Position numbers and translations under genes: made by a program | Part shown: piece by piece, positions 24,085 through 36,879 of the stretch | Layout of the letters: every line of letters begins with the position of its first letter | Position numbering within the stretch: the stretch's first letter is position 1 | NCBI GenBank assembly: GCA_008360955.1 | Contig: LUCM01000091.1 | Span: forward strand, 62,892 to 126,891 | Direction of reading: 5' to 3' | Length of the DNA: 64,000 nucleotides | Origin: Fasciolopsis buskii | Taxonomy: Eukaryota > Platyhelminthes > Trematoda > Plagiorchiida > Fasciolidae | The notes under the pieces: generated by a model | Seen by the model: only the letters and a program-made list of their open reading frames with translations | Told to the model about the DNA's origin: nothing | The model's database searches: none

Positions 24085-24800
24085 AGATACCACTACTAGT
24101 ACCAGTAGTAGTAGTAATGGGCATAGTATTAGAGGTACCAGTGCCAGCTGAAGTAATCGGAGTAGCATTTGACCGTATTCTTAACATTGCGTTACTAGTA
24201 CTGGTAACTGTTAGTGGTAGTGGTACTCTCAGTGACGTTATAATTAGCAGTAGTAGCAGTAGTGTCATTAGTAGTAGTGTTAGTGGTGATAGAAACGTTA
24301 GCAGTCGCGTCAATCGTGATAATTATTGGTAGCATTATCAAACGTGGTAATTTTGATAGTAGTGACCAAATTATTGGCGGCAATTCGTATTGGTTGGAGT
24401 AAGTGGCGGTGATGGTAATAGTAACAGTACCGGTGTTATTAGTAGTAATGGTGTTATTGGTATTGTTATTTGTTGCATTGTTAGCTGTGGTAAAAATATT
24501 ATTAGTAGCCATATCAGTCGTAACAGTAGCGGACATCATACTGGCAGTCACAACAGTGTTAGTAGTATTGTTGTTAATAATGGCAGTAAAAGTATTTGTG
24601 ACATCAACAATAATTGCACCAGCAGTTGTAAAATTGATAGCAACCTCAGTAGCAGGGGCAATAGCAGCAGTGATGGCAAGAGCAATATTAGTATTCGTAG
24701 CAACAGTTGCTCTCCCGCTTTTTCGTATTGCGTGCACTGATGAGCAGCAAAACAACAACGACAACAACAACGACAACAACCACGACGACAGCAATAAAAT
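24085..24800. repeat. Long degenerate AGT/ACT and AAC trinucleotide tract
   Basis: About 700 bases dominated by imperfect AGT, GGT and ATT triplets (24085-24715), followed by an AAC/GAC tract (24746-24795). Long open frames occur on both strands, up to about 210 codons on the minus strand (24195-24827), giving Thr/Asn/Ile- or Val/Ser-rich translations. The composition and the presence of long frames on both strands mark these as by-products of the repeat rather than genes. Similar ACT-type tracts occur at 29455-29548 and 60300-60450. Confidence 0.85.
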
Positions 24801-24859
24801 TTGGCCGGGACAAAAACATAATGCCATTTTTATGTTTCACCGACCCTTTAGTTAATATT

Positions 24860-27800
24860 TTGCTGTTGAACTCACCCACGAGGGTTTGTGCAGCCCCTGC
24901 AAATCTCATAAAAGTCTTCGCGAACAGTCAAGCACTGTTGCTTTGAGAATGTCCTCCACAGTTTCGATTACATGTATTCCTCCTCGGAAGTATTTCTCCT
25001 GGGACCGGCCACCTTTTACCGCGTTCATTATAGAAAAGACAAAGTAAATCGATTCTTTGAGGGACGATCATAATTAAATAAAGACTTTCAAGTGAGAAAT
25101 TTGACCGACCATGGACTTGTTGAAACGCTGAGACGTTGACTCCTTGACCTTAGTCGTTGCTACTTCTTATTTAGAACAGATTATCTAAGGGGAGTATAGT
25201 CACAAGTTAAGAGCTAGTTGAACACTGTTAGGCAATATTTTGACAAAACTCGGTTTTACAAAAATAAAATCAGCATCTTGTTACCGGCAGGAACAAGTTT
25301 ATCCTCATCCGTGCTAGGTAAACGGTAGCACATTAAACTCATTGGATCAGTCAGATAATTCGGATAAAGTGTAGTGAACAAAAATATTTTATGACCTAAT
25401 CGAACAGCCACAAAAGGATGGAGTTAAACTAAATCGAATCCAAAGTACATAAGAGTAAGTCTTAGTAACCGGTTCAAGCAAAACACGGACCAAATAGTCT
25501 AGTTATGTTCTACACCAAACGGAGTTCAATGTTCATAAATCGTGGATATTTTGTGAATTTCATAATTCACTAGCTTCCTTAATAGGACAGGAAGTTTGCA
25601 AATTTTTGTACATATGATTGGTATAGTTGAAACTACCTAGCAAGAAACAGAGCCAATAGGTTATTTTTCGAGAACTGTGCTCACGTCCATGCCAACACGA
25701 ACGAACGGCTTTTAAGGTCCTGACAGATGTGGGCACAGTTCTTCTTCGGTCGTTTTTGAATGACAATAATAATACTAATAATAATTATGATCAATATTTT
25801 CTAGGTTACTAAAAGAAGGATTGATAAATGAACGGTTTTCGGATCGTCTGAGGTTAGTGCTGAAAGTGATCGTTGCACCAGTTTTGATTTGTTGCCTGAA
25901 CCCAGCTCTTATTTATGTACATTGTGAGTTGGCCTGAGGTCATTCCACACAATCTGCTTCAACTGCAAATTAGTCAGATTATTTCAGAAAAATATCGCAA
26001 ATCGATTCAGTATGCTTTGTTGCTGTTCTGAACTGTCAGGTGACGATACGGTTGACTTTCCAGACGTGTTTAGAATCCAAGTCAAGTTGGATGCATACTG
26101 GGAAGCAAATCCAGTTACAGAGGAGGATTTTACTCGCTGTCAAATGCACATGTTTTGGACACACAGAATGGCCTTCAACAAATATACGGGTACAGAACAA
26201 ATGGAACATGTGTGATGGCTCATTTAGCGCAGTTAATCGTAATGAAAATGTCTAAATAGCCGGATCAATAGGCTGTTTGGTATTGTAGGCACTTAAATAG
26301 ATAAGTAAGAAGAACAAACGCTGTGCCGGTACTCCGGGAACGGAAACAGAAGGATACAAGCCCAAGTTCATGCCAGAATGCTAGCGCTTGAATAGAGGCA
26401 ATTAAATATTGAAAAAGGTCAGTTGATTTCTAGTTAGGACAGTAAAGAATTGCTTGTCGAAGACAACCAGCGTGCCTTCTGGTAGCCAGCGGTGATTTCA
26501 CCACTTCTGCTCAAATTTGGAAACTTCAGACAGCACCTGACCGCTGCATTCAAGACGGTGGTCGACCACCAGAATGAATGACCTACTAGAAGAAAGCTGA
26601 GGTGAAACCAAGGCCTAGTAACACATTCAAAGACTAATTTCTTCTACCCCAGTTGCCTAATGAGTGCTACATAACCGATACGACTGCTGGATATCTGAAA
26701 CGTCAGCCTTCTGGGTGATGTAAATAAAGTGTTTCTCGATAAAATCTTTTTTTGAAAAGTAAGGGTTGTGAATGAATGGCAAGTCTTTTTAAGAATCACG
26801 TTGTAATTGGTCGAAAGTATTGGTTTTTTTTATCTCACTAGCAGGTTTCGCAGACGGACGCGCTTCCGGCAAAACTTTGTTCATTCATCCGTACGCGAGA
26901 ACGAACCCCCAATCTTTCTTATCATATTTCCAAACAACTTTGAAATCGGACTCTGTCCGTGCAAGCTTGAATTGACCAGTGTCACCTAATTATTTGTCCT
27001 CAGTTTCGTTTTTCGTTCATATCCGTTTTTTCATATAAAACGATCAGCAGAAGAACTTAGGTGACATCACGTCTTCGCTTTTGATGGTACACAGTTGCCT
27101 GACACGAGTGAATCCACAGCTACAATTCGGTCAGTCTGGGTTGTGTGCATGAAGAATCTGCATAAGAAAATGAGTTTTTTATACTTGTTTCAAAGAGAGT
27201 CTGAGGTCGTTCACAGACTCGGATAGTGGACGGTGTTCGGAGCTTGATCTATTTGTCTAAATGTTTCTCTAACCGGGTCGTACGAATCCGACACAAACCG
27301 CCTAATTTAAGCGGCTGAGAGCAGACTGGAACGGGTGCATGTGTTGCCGTGTCCGGTCACGTTTTCGCCCTCAGTTATTATTATAAATGATCACCTACTG
27401 TTGACGTGCGGCCGATGACTAGAAACATGATGCCACCCTGATTTGCTGAATAAATGACCTAATAGTGATGAAAATTATGATTGCAGTCTTAATATTACTA
27501 ATATTAAGAAGACTGATCAATGTACTTTTTTGGCCAATCGACTATTTGAAGGTCGGTACAGATTATTTCGAGAGGTAGATTATGATCAGTTACGGGTTTT
27601 CAAATATGTTGAGAGCACGCGGACCATTCAGACACAAAAGTCTCCATATTGAGAATTTGCACATTAATCTTTGACTTTAATAGATCAACGAAAACTTGCG
27701 TATATTGTTGGAAAGTTGCTGGATAAGTCTAGCAAATTTTCAACTAATTGTTGGAAATATACGCTTAGTTTGTTACGCATTTTCAGAAATTTCGTACAGT

Positions 27801-28080
27801 GCAGATGAGCTTAATTCAGTTCCTTTTGTTTTGTCCAGTGTTTGCTCGGAAGAGGGACAGTCGTCTAATTGAACGACTAGTATTCCAATTTTTTTGTATT
27901 ACGGTTTATGATTAGCCCTCTCAGATTGTGGTCGTCTTTTTCTTGTTCAGAACTGACTAATTCAGTGGAAGCATAATTATGCACAAAATCAAAGGTGAAT
28001 TTGAGCAAGAAACTTGTAGCCATGGATATCCATCATCCTGTAGGATAGTTTTTATTTTACAAGAATATCAATTACTTTTG
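24860..28080. other. No supported gene
   Basis: Unique-looking sequence. A plus-strand frame at 26012-26215 has ordinary composition but no recognised motif. No repeat family was identified. Confidence 0.35.
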
Positions 28081-28084
28081 AGTG

Positions 28085-28310
28085 TCAGTGCGCCCTGAGG
28101 TTATTCGATTGGATCAAAATCGCACAGGAAAAAGGAATCCGTTGGATTCGACTAAGAATACTGACCATGAACAAGGGAGTCACACGTAGCAAAATTGGCA
28201 AAATGGAACGAAAGGCACAAGAATTGACAAATACTCCGAAGACAATAACGAAGATGTTCTGGATGAACACTGCCACAATAACAACGAAACGAATAGTTTT
28301 TTTTTCGTTT
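28085..28310 (-). CDS. Possible exon encoding hydrophobic helices
   Basis: A minus-strand open frame of about 75 codons ending at a TGA (complement of plus 28082-28087). The translation contains a hydrophobic helix (FVVIVAVFIQNIFVIVFGVF) followed by FRSILPILLRVTPLFM, with arginines spaced along a hydrophobic stretch. A possible donor GTCAGT begins at plus 28165 on the minus strand, just after the methionine of that stretch. No family could be assigned and no acceptor stands out. It is coding-like but unproven. Confidence 0.2.
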
Positions 28311-29454
28311 TGCCTTAATGTTTGTTTTTAGTCTTGCATTGAATTGTTTCTAAGAGTCGAACAATGCTCATCATGGATGCGATTTCGGTGTGACAGTAAC
28401 AAAAGAATGATGTATCCATGTCAGCTTAATGATCCTGTTTTTCAGAATGCAGTCCACGTCGGACTGTATTGAACTTCCAGTTCCCTGGCCTTTTGGAAAT
28501 TCGTTCGATCAAATTTGTTTTTGTAACCACTTTATTGTTTGAACCACTGACACACTGGTTTCTCCAATTTCGCGAGCTAATTTGACGAGAAATATGACAA
28601 ACAGTGGCTTTCTATTCAGATCCAATTGTATGAGCAGCGTCCGCAGTCAGCAGCTAGTCCCGTGCGTTACGCAAGCTGATACCCTATTGTGTCTTACTCG
28701 GTAAATTTTGATTAATTTATTGTTCCCATTAAATGCTTAATACTGGTAGGAATCAGACCACGGGAAATTGTCTCGACCTTGCACCGACTTCTGGTCATTG
28801 CTTGCTTTTACCGGTCCTGACCAAAAACAATTGGCAAAGTAAACGTGAACAGTTTTGGGCGTTTGGATTGCGGTTGTTCTCGCACTGAGATTGTGACCCA
28901 ATGGAATATAAAACAAGACAGAAAAGCTGAAATCGACTACAGCATCCAAAATCCGTTCTGTTTACAGGGTGTCCGTGATTAGCATACACGTATGCACATA
29001 GATTCACACTCACATACAGGCAGACAATTGTTTGAGGAATTAAGTTTTTTGGGTCTTTTAGAGATGGATTCCGTCGATTCAAATTACACGGACACATGAC
29101 TTTATGGGTGTATTTGACGAGTGGAAGAGTTAATGTTGTCGAGTATTTTTGTGTTTATCACAAAACCGAACCTTTGTCCGTCCATGGTATTTCTTTAAAA
29201 GTTTTCCATGTTTCCTTATGAAGACGTTCTAGTATTCCCAAAACTCGACGCCGTTACCCAAAGAAACAAGCAAGTTCGCTAGATATCTGTTTGTCTCGTA
29301 CTCCTGTACTCGGTCACATCCGTAGTTACTCGCAATTGCGACGAACACTCGTGAATTGAGTAAATTCTCTCCTAGACTGGATCGGAGGATGTCGAGCTAA
29401 ATTTTAACACTTACTGTTTTATAGAATTGCATCGTCGGTGTGGTGAACCAGTAC

Positions 29455-29548
29455 TTTTACTAATACTACTACTACCACTGCCGATACCACTGCCACTACT
29501 ACTACTACTACCACTACTAATACTAATACTGCTACCACTACTACTAAC
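29455..29548. repeat. (ACT)n imperfect microsatellite
   Basis: About 95 bases of ACT with ACC, AAT and GCT variants. Simple repeat of the same type as at 24085 and 60300. Confidence 0.9.
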
Positions 29549-29678
29549 TCCCGATGACTAAAACCGATCTCTGTTAAGTCAGATCTCCTTTAAGTCGACG
29601 TACTCAGCAGAACCTGACTGAATGTCGTGTGTATCAGGAGCAATCGGGGTGTTAAATGGACACACACGGATAATTGCA

Positions 29679-29702
29679 CGCACACACACACACACACACA
29701 CA
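29679..29702. repeat. (AC)n microsatellite
   Basis: Clean AC dinucleotide run of about 12 units. Confidence 0.9.
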
Positions 29703-30606
29703 ATGGAGAGTTGATTGATCCATATGGTCAAGCCTTAACGACTTGAACTAAGGGCGAGATTACCTGAGAACAGTGGACAAATATCATTTAACATCACCCC
29801 TCGTCGGCTTTGGGAGATGGCATGCTAGAGGCGATGGAATACAAGAGTTTGGCAGAATAAATTTAAGGCTGGGATTACGGAACAGGAGTTGAAATCAGTT
29901 AATGAATGAAGAATAAACTTATTCATTTTGTCCTTAACAGTTTTGGCTCCTTTTCATGCGATTTTCCGCTATCAGACAGGATACTTTCTTTTTCTCTCTA
30001 CAGAAAATTAGAAATCGAAACTTTCAGTTCAGCCAAAACTTTTGGCATCCAGATCCAAGAGTGAAAGTCTGTTTGGGAAACTGCACTGAGTTCAGACTCA
30101 TTTGCCGCGGTAGCGAGACGGATGGCAGTCGAGTGCATGTTGACTGTGGAATTGGTTAAATAGATTCGGACAGTCGAACCCTGAATACGACATGAAATAA
30201 TCAGTCTCATTTATTCTATTTTGCTGCAATCCGCGATTGCTGAATATACATAGGAACACAAGCTGAGAATAGAGAGGGTAGAACAGGGGAAGGTTGTCAC
30301 CTTAAAAACTACCAAACAGTTTCGTTTATCACTAATTAGGAGCAGTCCATTTTTTGCAGTTTGGTCTTCCGATTTCCGTTTGAAGCTTCTTATTGTCACT
30401 TGGGAAGATGAAAGACAAAGTGGAAATTTGTAATCTCTTTTCGTTCATAAAAGTCAATAGACAGTAACCCACCCAGCCTACCTCTCTAGTTCGTTGTCAT
30501 TGAAATTCGCACAATGCACATTACAATGTTCTCGCAATTCGTGTTAGACGAGGCAGATTTGTCATCTTGTTGTTTGTTCCGACCCGTCGGGTGCTCAGAT
30601 TTCGCA

Positions 30607-30632
30607 GACACACACGCACACACACACACACA
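30607..30632. repeat. (CA)n microsatellite
   Basis: CA run of about 13 units with one CG interruption. Confidence 0.9.
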
Positions 30633-30639
30633 TTCTCAT

Positions 30640-32330
30640 GCACTTCTCCTCATTCACATTCTATAGTCAGTGTTCTCTCTGATGCGGATTCATTGCGACC
30701 GAAATGTGTGTGAAGTCGTATCCCTCGGAAATGCAGTTAGGTTGTAAATGAAAGAATGAAAAATTATTATACGAACACTAGGATGTCCGTCTCCTTGTTT
30801 GCTCTACACCCACTCGCAGACTGCTTGCGTAGGTTTTGCGTGACCATCAATTAAATGACCAATTTTCGTTGGACAGTCCGAAGTCAGATTCTGCGATGCA
30901 AGAGAAATCTGCGGCAAGTTTTATCTGGAATAGGAAAGACTACGTGCAAGTGTAAGTGAAACTTGTGCTTCATTCATTGCACATGACCAGGAAATACACG
31001 GAATATTTGGGCTCACAATACTTCAACACACCGATTTAAAAGAACTAAATTAGGGGCATACTAGCCGGGAACAACATCAAAGATGGGAACTTGAATATAG
31101 ATTCTATTTCTCCATTTAAAATGTGATAAAACAGAACACAAGCAGACGCATTCCTTAACCACGTAATCAACCATAACTAGCATGAGACGTAACAATCATA
31201 GTGTCAGCAATTCGAACGCAGATGAAAGAGGCCGGTATAATAGGAGGGCACCAGTAGGTGCTATTGGGCTATGCCAATCCAACCATGGAAAAAGTGACCA
31301 ATTTGTCTACAAAATCAAATGTGTTATTCTGGATCTTAAAAGAAAAGCAATGGTTATACGTTAGCACATTGGTGTGATCAAGATGCAGTGGGATATGTAA
31401 ACGGCACGCATCTATGACGATAACTGCTGAAGAACAAAAGTGACCACCAATATCCTTGTCAGTAGTCAAAATCGAAATTCCAGTGTACCCACATCGCTTG
31501 AACATAGTATGCATGCTTCGCAAAATGCCTTCCGACTAAAGCCCAACCCAACGTGTTTGACCAGGGCCAAGATAATTTAAACTCACTAAAGAAATTCATA
31601 CTTCTAAATCGGTACTATTTGCGGTATCTGCCTCATCAGTTCACTATTGCCTTCATCGAAGTTCCAGAAAAGGTTAGCAGCTCCCAGTTAAACAGTATAA
31701 TCCCTTAAGCATTCGTTAGTTTGTTGGCAGATTTCAGCCTAAAATTGTCTGAACTTTTAGGAAAAACTAATTTCGCTGATCGCCTATGCCTCGTTGAACT
31801 TCAGTTGATCTTAGTTACTTCATGGAGTTGTTTTCTGGGCACACGGCTTTCATGGTCAGTGTAAAATCAATGGAAAATTTTTTCGCTCTTGAAACTTCTA
31901 AACTGTTGTTTTAGCATAAGACAAATATGTGATGCCTTTTGATGTGATAAGTTTGCTAGGTATATTTGAATGTTTGCTGATGTCGTCAGACAAGTTGAAT
32001 ACCTGTTTTCCTTTTTTGCAAACGAAGAGTTGTTCACTTTTGCTGTTGGAAGTAATCCCACTTCAGATTGATCCCCGGGGAACTATGTCTCACTTTCAAA
32101 TAAACAGCATGTGCAGTCTCACTAAATACTTTGAACCATTCGTTGGCAGAGCAACGCGATGAAAGGCTGACTGACTGACTGACTGACCGGTTGATCGTAG
32201 CAACCAACTGACTAACTTTGCTGATTGGCTGATTTCGTGAAATGCTTCCGTTATTGATGAAGAGTTAATAATTTCCCAATGGATTAAGATATGGTAAAAT
32301 AAAAAGATAACGCAAAACCTTATTACCATG
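30640..32330. other. No feature recognised
   Basis: Unique-looking sequence. Only a short TGAC tandem (32168-32187, about five units) was noticed. Confidence 0.4.
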
Positions 32331-32335
32331 GGATC

Positions 32336-32412
32336 AGAGGTTAACTACTCGCACAGTCATGCACGGGGCAGCAAGTGTTTTCTGATATCTGGGTTCGAAT
32401 GTCTGCGCGGAA
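32336..32412 (+). repeat. Possible tRNA-like SINE head
   Basis: GGGTTCGAATGTC near 32391-32403 fits a B box, and about 55 bases upstream GAGGTTAACTACTCGC is loosely A-box-like. T-rich sequence follows. No second copy was found in the window, so this is a weak call. Confidence 0.25.
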
Positions 32413-32628
32413 TATTTGTTGTTCTTTATTTCTTTCTTCCAAATTGTTACCGCTGATATGGCAAAGGAGTTCGATTTTTAGGAGGACACTAATGGTTGTC
32501 GAAATCTGCCGAAATGACTAAGTGATCGGCAATGACGTGATTGCAAACAGTTGAAATTAATTATGATACTGCACCAAAGCAATCACGTGTTCATCTTCGG
32601 ACCCAGTAGAAAATTGCAAAGGAGTTGC

Positions 32629-32938
32629 AGTGACTGATTTCAGCTGGCTTGGGAAAACTGTAAAACCATTATTTTGTTGGGCGACTGATTTAACCCAAGA
32701 GATAGAGATTCAGGTACTGTTTGCAATTATGCCGGACGAACGCAACGAACCTATATACCACTATTACACTTTCACCAACGTGCACGTAATTTATTTATAC
32801 AAGTCTTCTCAAGAATATGGAAAACGGGCAAACTATTCACGGTTTGAAATGAATTCAAAATATGAGCCCCGCATTTCGGAAAATTTCAGTTTCTTGAGCT
32901 TGCCGATTTCGTTGTACTTGTTCCGGCATAAACATCAG
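32629..32938 (+). CDS. Weak exon candidate
   Basis: An open frame of about 103 codons between an AG at 32627-32628 and a CAG/GTATGG donor at 32938-32939. Composition is ordinary, with a stretch YHYYTFTNVHVIYLYKSS. There is no recognisable domain. The acceptor lacks a good pyrimidine tract, so this may be a chance open frame. Confidence 0.2.
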
Positions 32939-33519
32939 GTATGGAAAGCGGCTTGTCCACAGGGCGGCCGGTAATATCCCTTATTATCTAGCAGTTTGAT
33001 GCATGAAATCGACTTCCGACGAACATAAGAGAGGTCGGTTTTGACCTTTGCTGTCTGTCTTCAGTCTGGTTTCATTTCCGCCGACATTATTTCTCTAGAA
33101 GACAACGAAATCACTCAAAGCCCCAGGTAAACAGGTCCAGTTTCAGACATTGAATCCTCGATAATTGGCTGAGACTGAGTGTAAACAACTTTGTACTAAT
33201 TTGCACCTCATTCCTCCCTCATAAAAATTGGAAATAATGATGGAATCTGAGATTTTGTCACTTGTTTGCTTCTTGTTGATTTCACATAAAAAATTAAAAT
33301 GTTTATAAACAGGTACTCTGCTCACATTTGTTTTTTTCGTTTAGTACCAAGGAAAAACTATCCAAATCTGATTTAATAATACGATTGTATTCCAGAGAAT
33401 TGTGAGAGATAAAAGAGGTATCTTAAAGTATTCATTATTGTATGTCAGAATAATCATTCAAAGTATGAACTTTGCGGGGCTGAAAGCAATATGTAGCAAT
33501 TTTAGGTCCATTTTGGTAT

Positions 33520-33717
33520 NNNNNNNNNNNNNNNNNNNNNNNNNNNNNNNNNNNNNNNNNNNNNNNNNNNNNNNNNNNNNNNNNNNNNNNNNNNNNNNNN
33601 NNNNNNNNNNNNNNNNNNNNNNNNNNNNNNNNNNNNNNNNNNNNNNNNNNNNNNNNNNNNNNNNNNNNNNNNNNNNNNNNNNNNNNNNNNNNNNNNNNNN
33701 NNNNNNNNNNNNNNNNN
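33520..33717. other. Assembly gap (198 N)
   Basis: Run of N bases. Any open frame spanning it is an artefact. Confidence 0.99.
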
Positions 33718-33849
33718 ATATATCACTGGAAAATTTCCCCTGCTATATCCTGGGTTTTCTTGCACATGCCAGGCGTAAAGGCGCGTCAGCATTTAGCATG
33801 AGTTTATTTTCTGATTGTTGTTAGTATTGTGCTCAGACTGTAGTAAGGT

Positions 33850-34845
33850 CAATGAAAAATAGATGACCTTGGTTGTCTAGATAAATTGCGTGGGCGTGAA
33901 AAATGTAAACCAACTGAGGCGTCAAAATTTCATGGAAGCTCTCATAAGTGTATTAAGATTTATTTTATTCCTATTTGATAATAAGCTGACTTGTCCGAGA
34001 GAATCAACTATTTCACACATTTAATTGCAAATGCATCTATAGGCTGGTGCATTTTGCGTTAATTGGAGTCTAATAATCATGTATAATCATAAATAAACAA
34101 GTTTTGTTAAGTAAGTATCTTGATTTGCATCAAAGATAACGCTGAACCGAGGTCATTTAGGCTTGTTGGGCTAATCGTCTGCATTCTCATCGGGATAGTG
34201 GAGCATTATTCATTAAACAGGAAATTCCTTGAGCGGCACATTGAAAACGACAATGAACTGACTAGAAAAATGTGGTCAATTGGAAATTTTGCGTTTTAGC
34301 TTTTCCAGCCTCTTAAACTAAACAAGACCATCATTTACATCATTCTAAGCGGATAGCATGAAAACAGTCTTTCGCGAAGAAAATTAACGAAATCCAAAAT
34401 GTAAGGGCAGCTTTGCTTCTATTCCCGTTAAAATTTTACGAAAAATGTTATTTTTTCTAATTCTGAGAAAAATTATTATTTGTTATTGCATTGCATTATT
34501 GTCCAGATAAAGTTAAGTAATACATACGCTTTTAAAAATTCAGCATGTTTGGGGAGAGGATTAATCGCAAAATAAATTTAGAAGCAAGATCACCGGGCTC
34601 AACTGTAGAAAATGCCGTGCACCTTAATTTGGCGACCCATTAATTTTGTTAATGGATGCATGATATGTATTGAACTGCAGAAGACTTAAAAATTGAGGAC
34701 AGCTAGTAAAAAATTCCTATAAATGGCTGCCGGCTTTCTTATTTGCATCCACAGTGATTACTTCCGCAAGAATAAAGTTAGAAAACTCTTAGGAAAATCG
34801 GATGTTTTATTTTTGCTAACTGAGATATTTACTTGGTTCTAAAAA
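33850..34845 (+). repeat. Unclassified 1-kb interspersed repeat, copy A
   Basis: Collinear with 57745-58765 in the same orientation over about 1 kb. Matching anchors in order: TGACCTTGGTTGTCT / TGACCTAGGTGTTCT; CTTGTCCGA at both; TAATAATCATG / AAATAATCATG; AATGAACTGACT at both (34252 and 58181); and a 19-base identical stretch, GACCCATTAATTTTGTTAA (34634-34652 and 58563-58581). Similarity between anchors is moderate with many small indels. No coding motif or terminal repeat was recognised, so the class (decayed DNA transposon, LINE 3' end or other) is unknown. Confidence 0.65.
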
Positions 34846-34859
34846 ATCAGATGTAACAA

Positions 34860-35765
34860 CAGACCTACAATATCTCCTAAACATACTGCATGTTTCACCC
34901 TGCCACATCATCAGCAGAGTGGTTTTCTTTCGTTTTGGCGTAAACCAGGTGAAAGCACACTGGGGTCAGGTGTACGCATCAAATAAAATCGTGCCACGGC
35001 CTGAATTTTGTTCTTATCCAAAATGTTTCAGGTTCTGCTCTCCAACTCCAATGGACCACCTATGCAGAGAATAATGAAGGAAAATTTATGAAACTTCGCG
35101 GATTATGAGGCGAAAATAATTCCGTGCTGGGGTTGCAGGCCAACATATGTTGCCTAAAACGAAAGATTAACTAATTTCTTAGCCAGTTTGCTCTCGAGAT
35201 CACACCAATGCTTACCGCCTATTATCGAAAAAGGTGTGCCAGTTCTCTCTACATCAACAAAATAAAAATTCACGTATGTGTTCCATTATTCTGTTGCACA
35301 CTGAAACAGAACGTTTTCATGTAATGCTTGTTTGCATGATTTTCGACACTCCCCGCACATTTGTATCCGTCCGCGCCAGAGACGTTAACATCGATCAGGC
35401 GAGCAAATAAAAATGGTCCAATGCTTGAAATACTGAATGGGACTAGAGCCCGTGTTAAATTCTTAGGCACGGATTAATCGGCAAAAGCCGATGAACATTG
35501 ATTTCGAGGTCCAGTAGCATGAGTGATGCCATTCAGCATTGAAAGACCGGTCATGTGTTAGACAGAACGGCAATCGGCAGTTCAGGTAGTTTTCGACCGC
35601 GGTAATGTGCGACTCATTCTTTCGCAAAGAACAACCAATTTTCAGTTTAGGGTTCACTTAAACTGCATGGTTTATGATCTGCTTATTTATTGCCAGTGAT
35701 GGCCGTTTGTGGTAAGCTACAACGAAAGGGTCAAAATCGAATTTTTAGTAGTAGATGATTGTCAG
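34860..35765. other. No feature recognised
   Basis: Unique-looking sequence between the 1-kb repeat and the SINE palindrome. Short open frames only. Confidence 0.4.
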
Positions 35766-35770
35766 CTTCT

Positions 35771-36202
35771 CATGAAATAATCCACCATGTGATATCATCA
35801 CTCAATTCACCACTAAGGAACCCTGGAAACACTGTACAGCTGTTTCATCCTTGTTAGGAATCATCAGCAAAGCATATCCACCACGCGTGAACTGGAAAGC
35901 GAGACCACCTTTTAGCAGGCGGTGACTGCTGTATGCTAGCAGCTCGTGACCACGCAAATCAGTGACGGATAGGTGCAACATCATCTGGTGCAGTTCAGCA
36001 AACCGTCGAGAGCCTGCCCGATAGCTTAATGGCTAAGGTGTTCGACTCAAAATCTTTCGTTACGGGTTCACGTCCCCGTTCGGGCGCGGTGGATATGCAT
36101 TACTGATGATTCCTAACTATTGAGGATAGAACAACTGTACAGTAATCCCATGGTTTAGTAATGGCTAGTTGAGCGACGATATCACCTGATGAATTATTTC
36201 AT
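35771..36202. repeat. Two SINE-A copies head to head (palindrome)
   Basis: A 432-base block starting CATGAAATAATCCACCATGTG and ending in the near complement CCTGATGAATTATTTCAT. The right half (about 35925-36202, plus strand) is a full SINE-A: TAGCTTAATGG fits an A box at 36022-36032, GGTTCACGTCC fits a B box at 36065-36075, then GGCGCGGTGGATATGC and a body with CTGATGATTCCTAAC. The left half (35771-about 35890, minus strand) carries the tail and body only, truncated near its B box. Its head region resembles a serine-type tRNA (CTAAGGTGTTCGACTCAAAATC), which is an inference. The TRNA-like part is not a functional tRNA gene, because the 3' acceptor stem is replaced by SINE body. Confidence 0.75.
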
Positions 36203-36736
36203 AAGCATTGATTGCCGTGGAAGCTTTGATTGCAGCTCAGGAGGCAGCTGAAATGTGTTTAGCCACGTCAATATACGTTAACGAAACGATCGTTTTTGAC
36301 CCTTCATTAAAATGGAAATGGTCAACTCATAGGATCAGCACGTTTCAGGCCCTCTGTATTGTGAAAGCAGGACTAAAAGCCCTGAACAATTTGATTCGGT
36401 AATGAACACCAAGGTTTGAATCTAAAATATACTCTGCGCTCAAAGTTTTACTACTCCTCTGAAAAACCCAAGAAAACAACATGTAAGTTCATCGAGTTCA
36501 CCGAATTTATTCCTTCAACATACTTTGACATAAACCGGACGCGTCTGCGTTTTGTTATCTCTGAAGTTTTCCGGTGTCATTAAATTTTCTTATCTTTCTC
36601 ACCGCGTTTGACTATGCAAAAAGGGAGCAATAAATCATTCCCGTATCAAGAAACTATCAAAATTGCAACCATTCTTCCATATTAAAATCTCAATTTGTAA
36701 GCCTAAGTTAGTTCTCATTTGTTCTTAACCTTTCAG

Positions 36737-36879
36737 AATGAAGCACATTGTCGCTGTTTACGTTTTATTGATGACAATGGCTATGGGCTCGTGGTCCGTA
36801 CCTCGTAGACTAGATTTGACAGAACTCCTGTCTCCAACATCTGACACGTATCCAATCGAGCTAGGTCCGGAAGATGAAG
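36737..36879 (+). CDS. Candidate first coding exon with signal peptide
   Basis: A strong acceptor (TTCTCATTTGTTCTTAACCTTTCAG, AG at 36735-36736) is followed one base later by ATG (36738). The frame reads MKHIVAVYVLLMTMAMGS, a basic start plus a hydrophobic core typical of a secretory signal peptide, then WSVPRR and an acidic, proline-containing stretch ending LGPEDEG. A GTCAGT donor lies at 36880, leaving phase 1; without splicing the frame stops at 36885-36887. The acceptor immediately before the ATG fits either a 5'UTR intron or a spliced-leader addition site, the latter known in flatworms. The product would be secreted. A small secreted or neuropeptide-like precursor is possible, but no family is recognised. 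Confidence 0.45.

Noticed and set aside
24195..24827. 210-codon minus-strand open frame rich in Thr, Asn and Ile
   Set aside because: It is the complement of the AGT/AAC trinucleotide tract, and equally long frames occur on the other strand.
33402..33824. Open frames of 96-140 codons crossing the first gap
   Set aside because: They consist mainly of N bases read as unknown residues.
36011..36095. A functional tRNA gene (A and B boxes present)
   Set aside because: No acceptor stem closes it, and the same sequence with the same SINE body recurs at 54771-55115; it is a SINE head.
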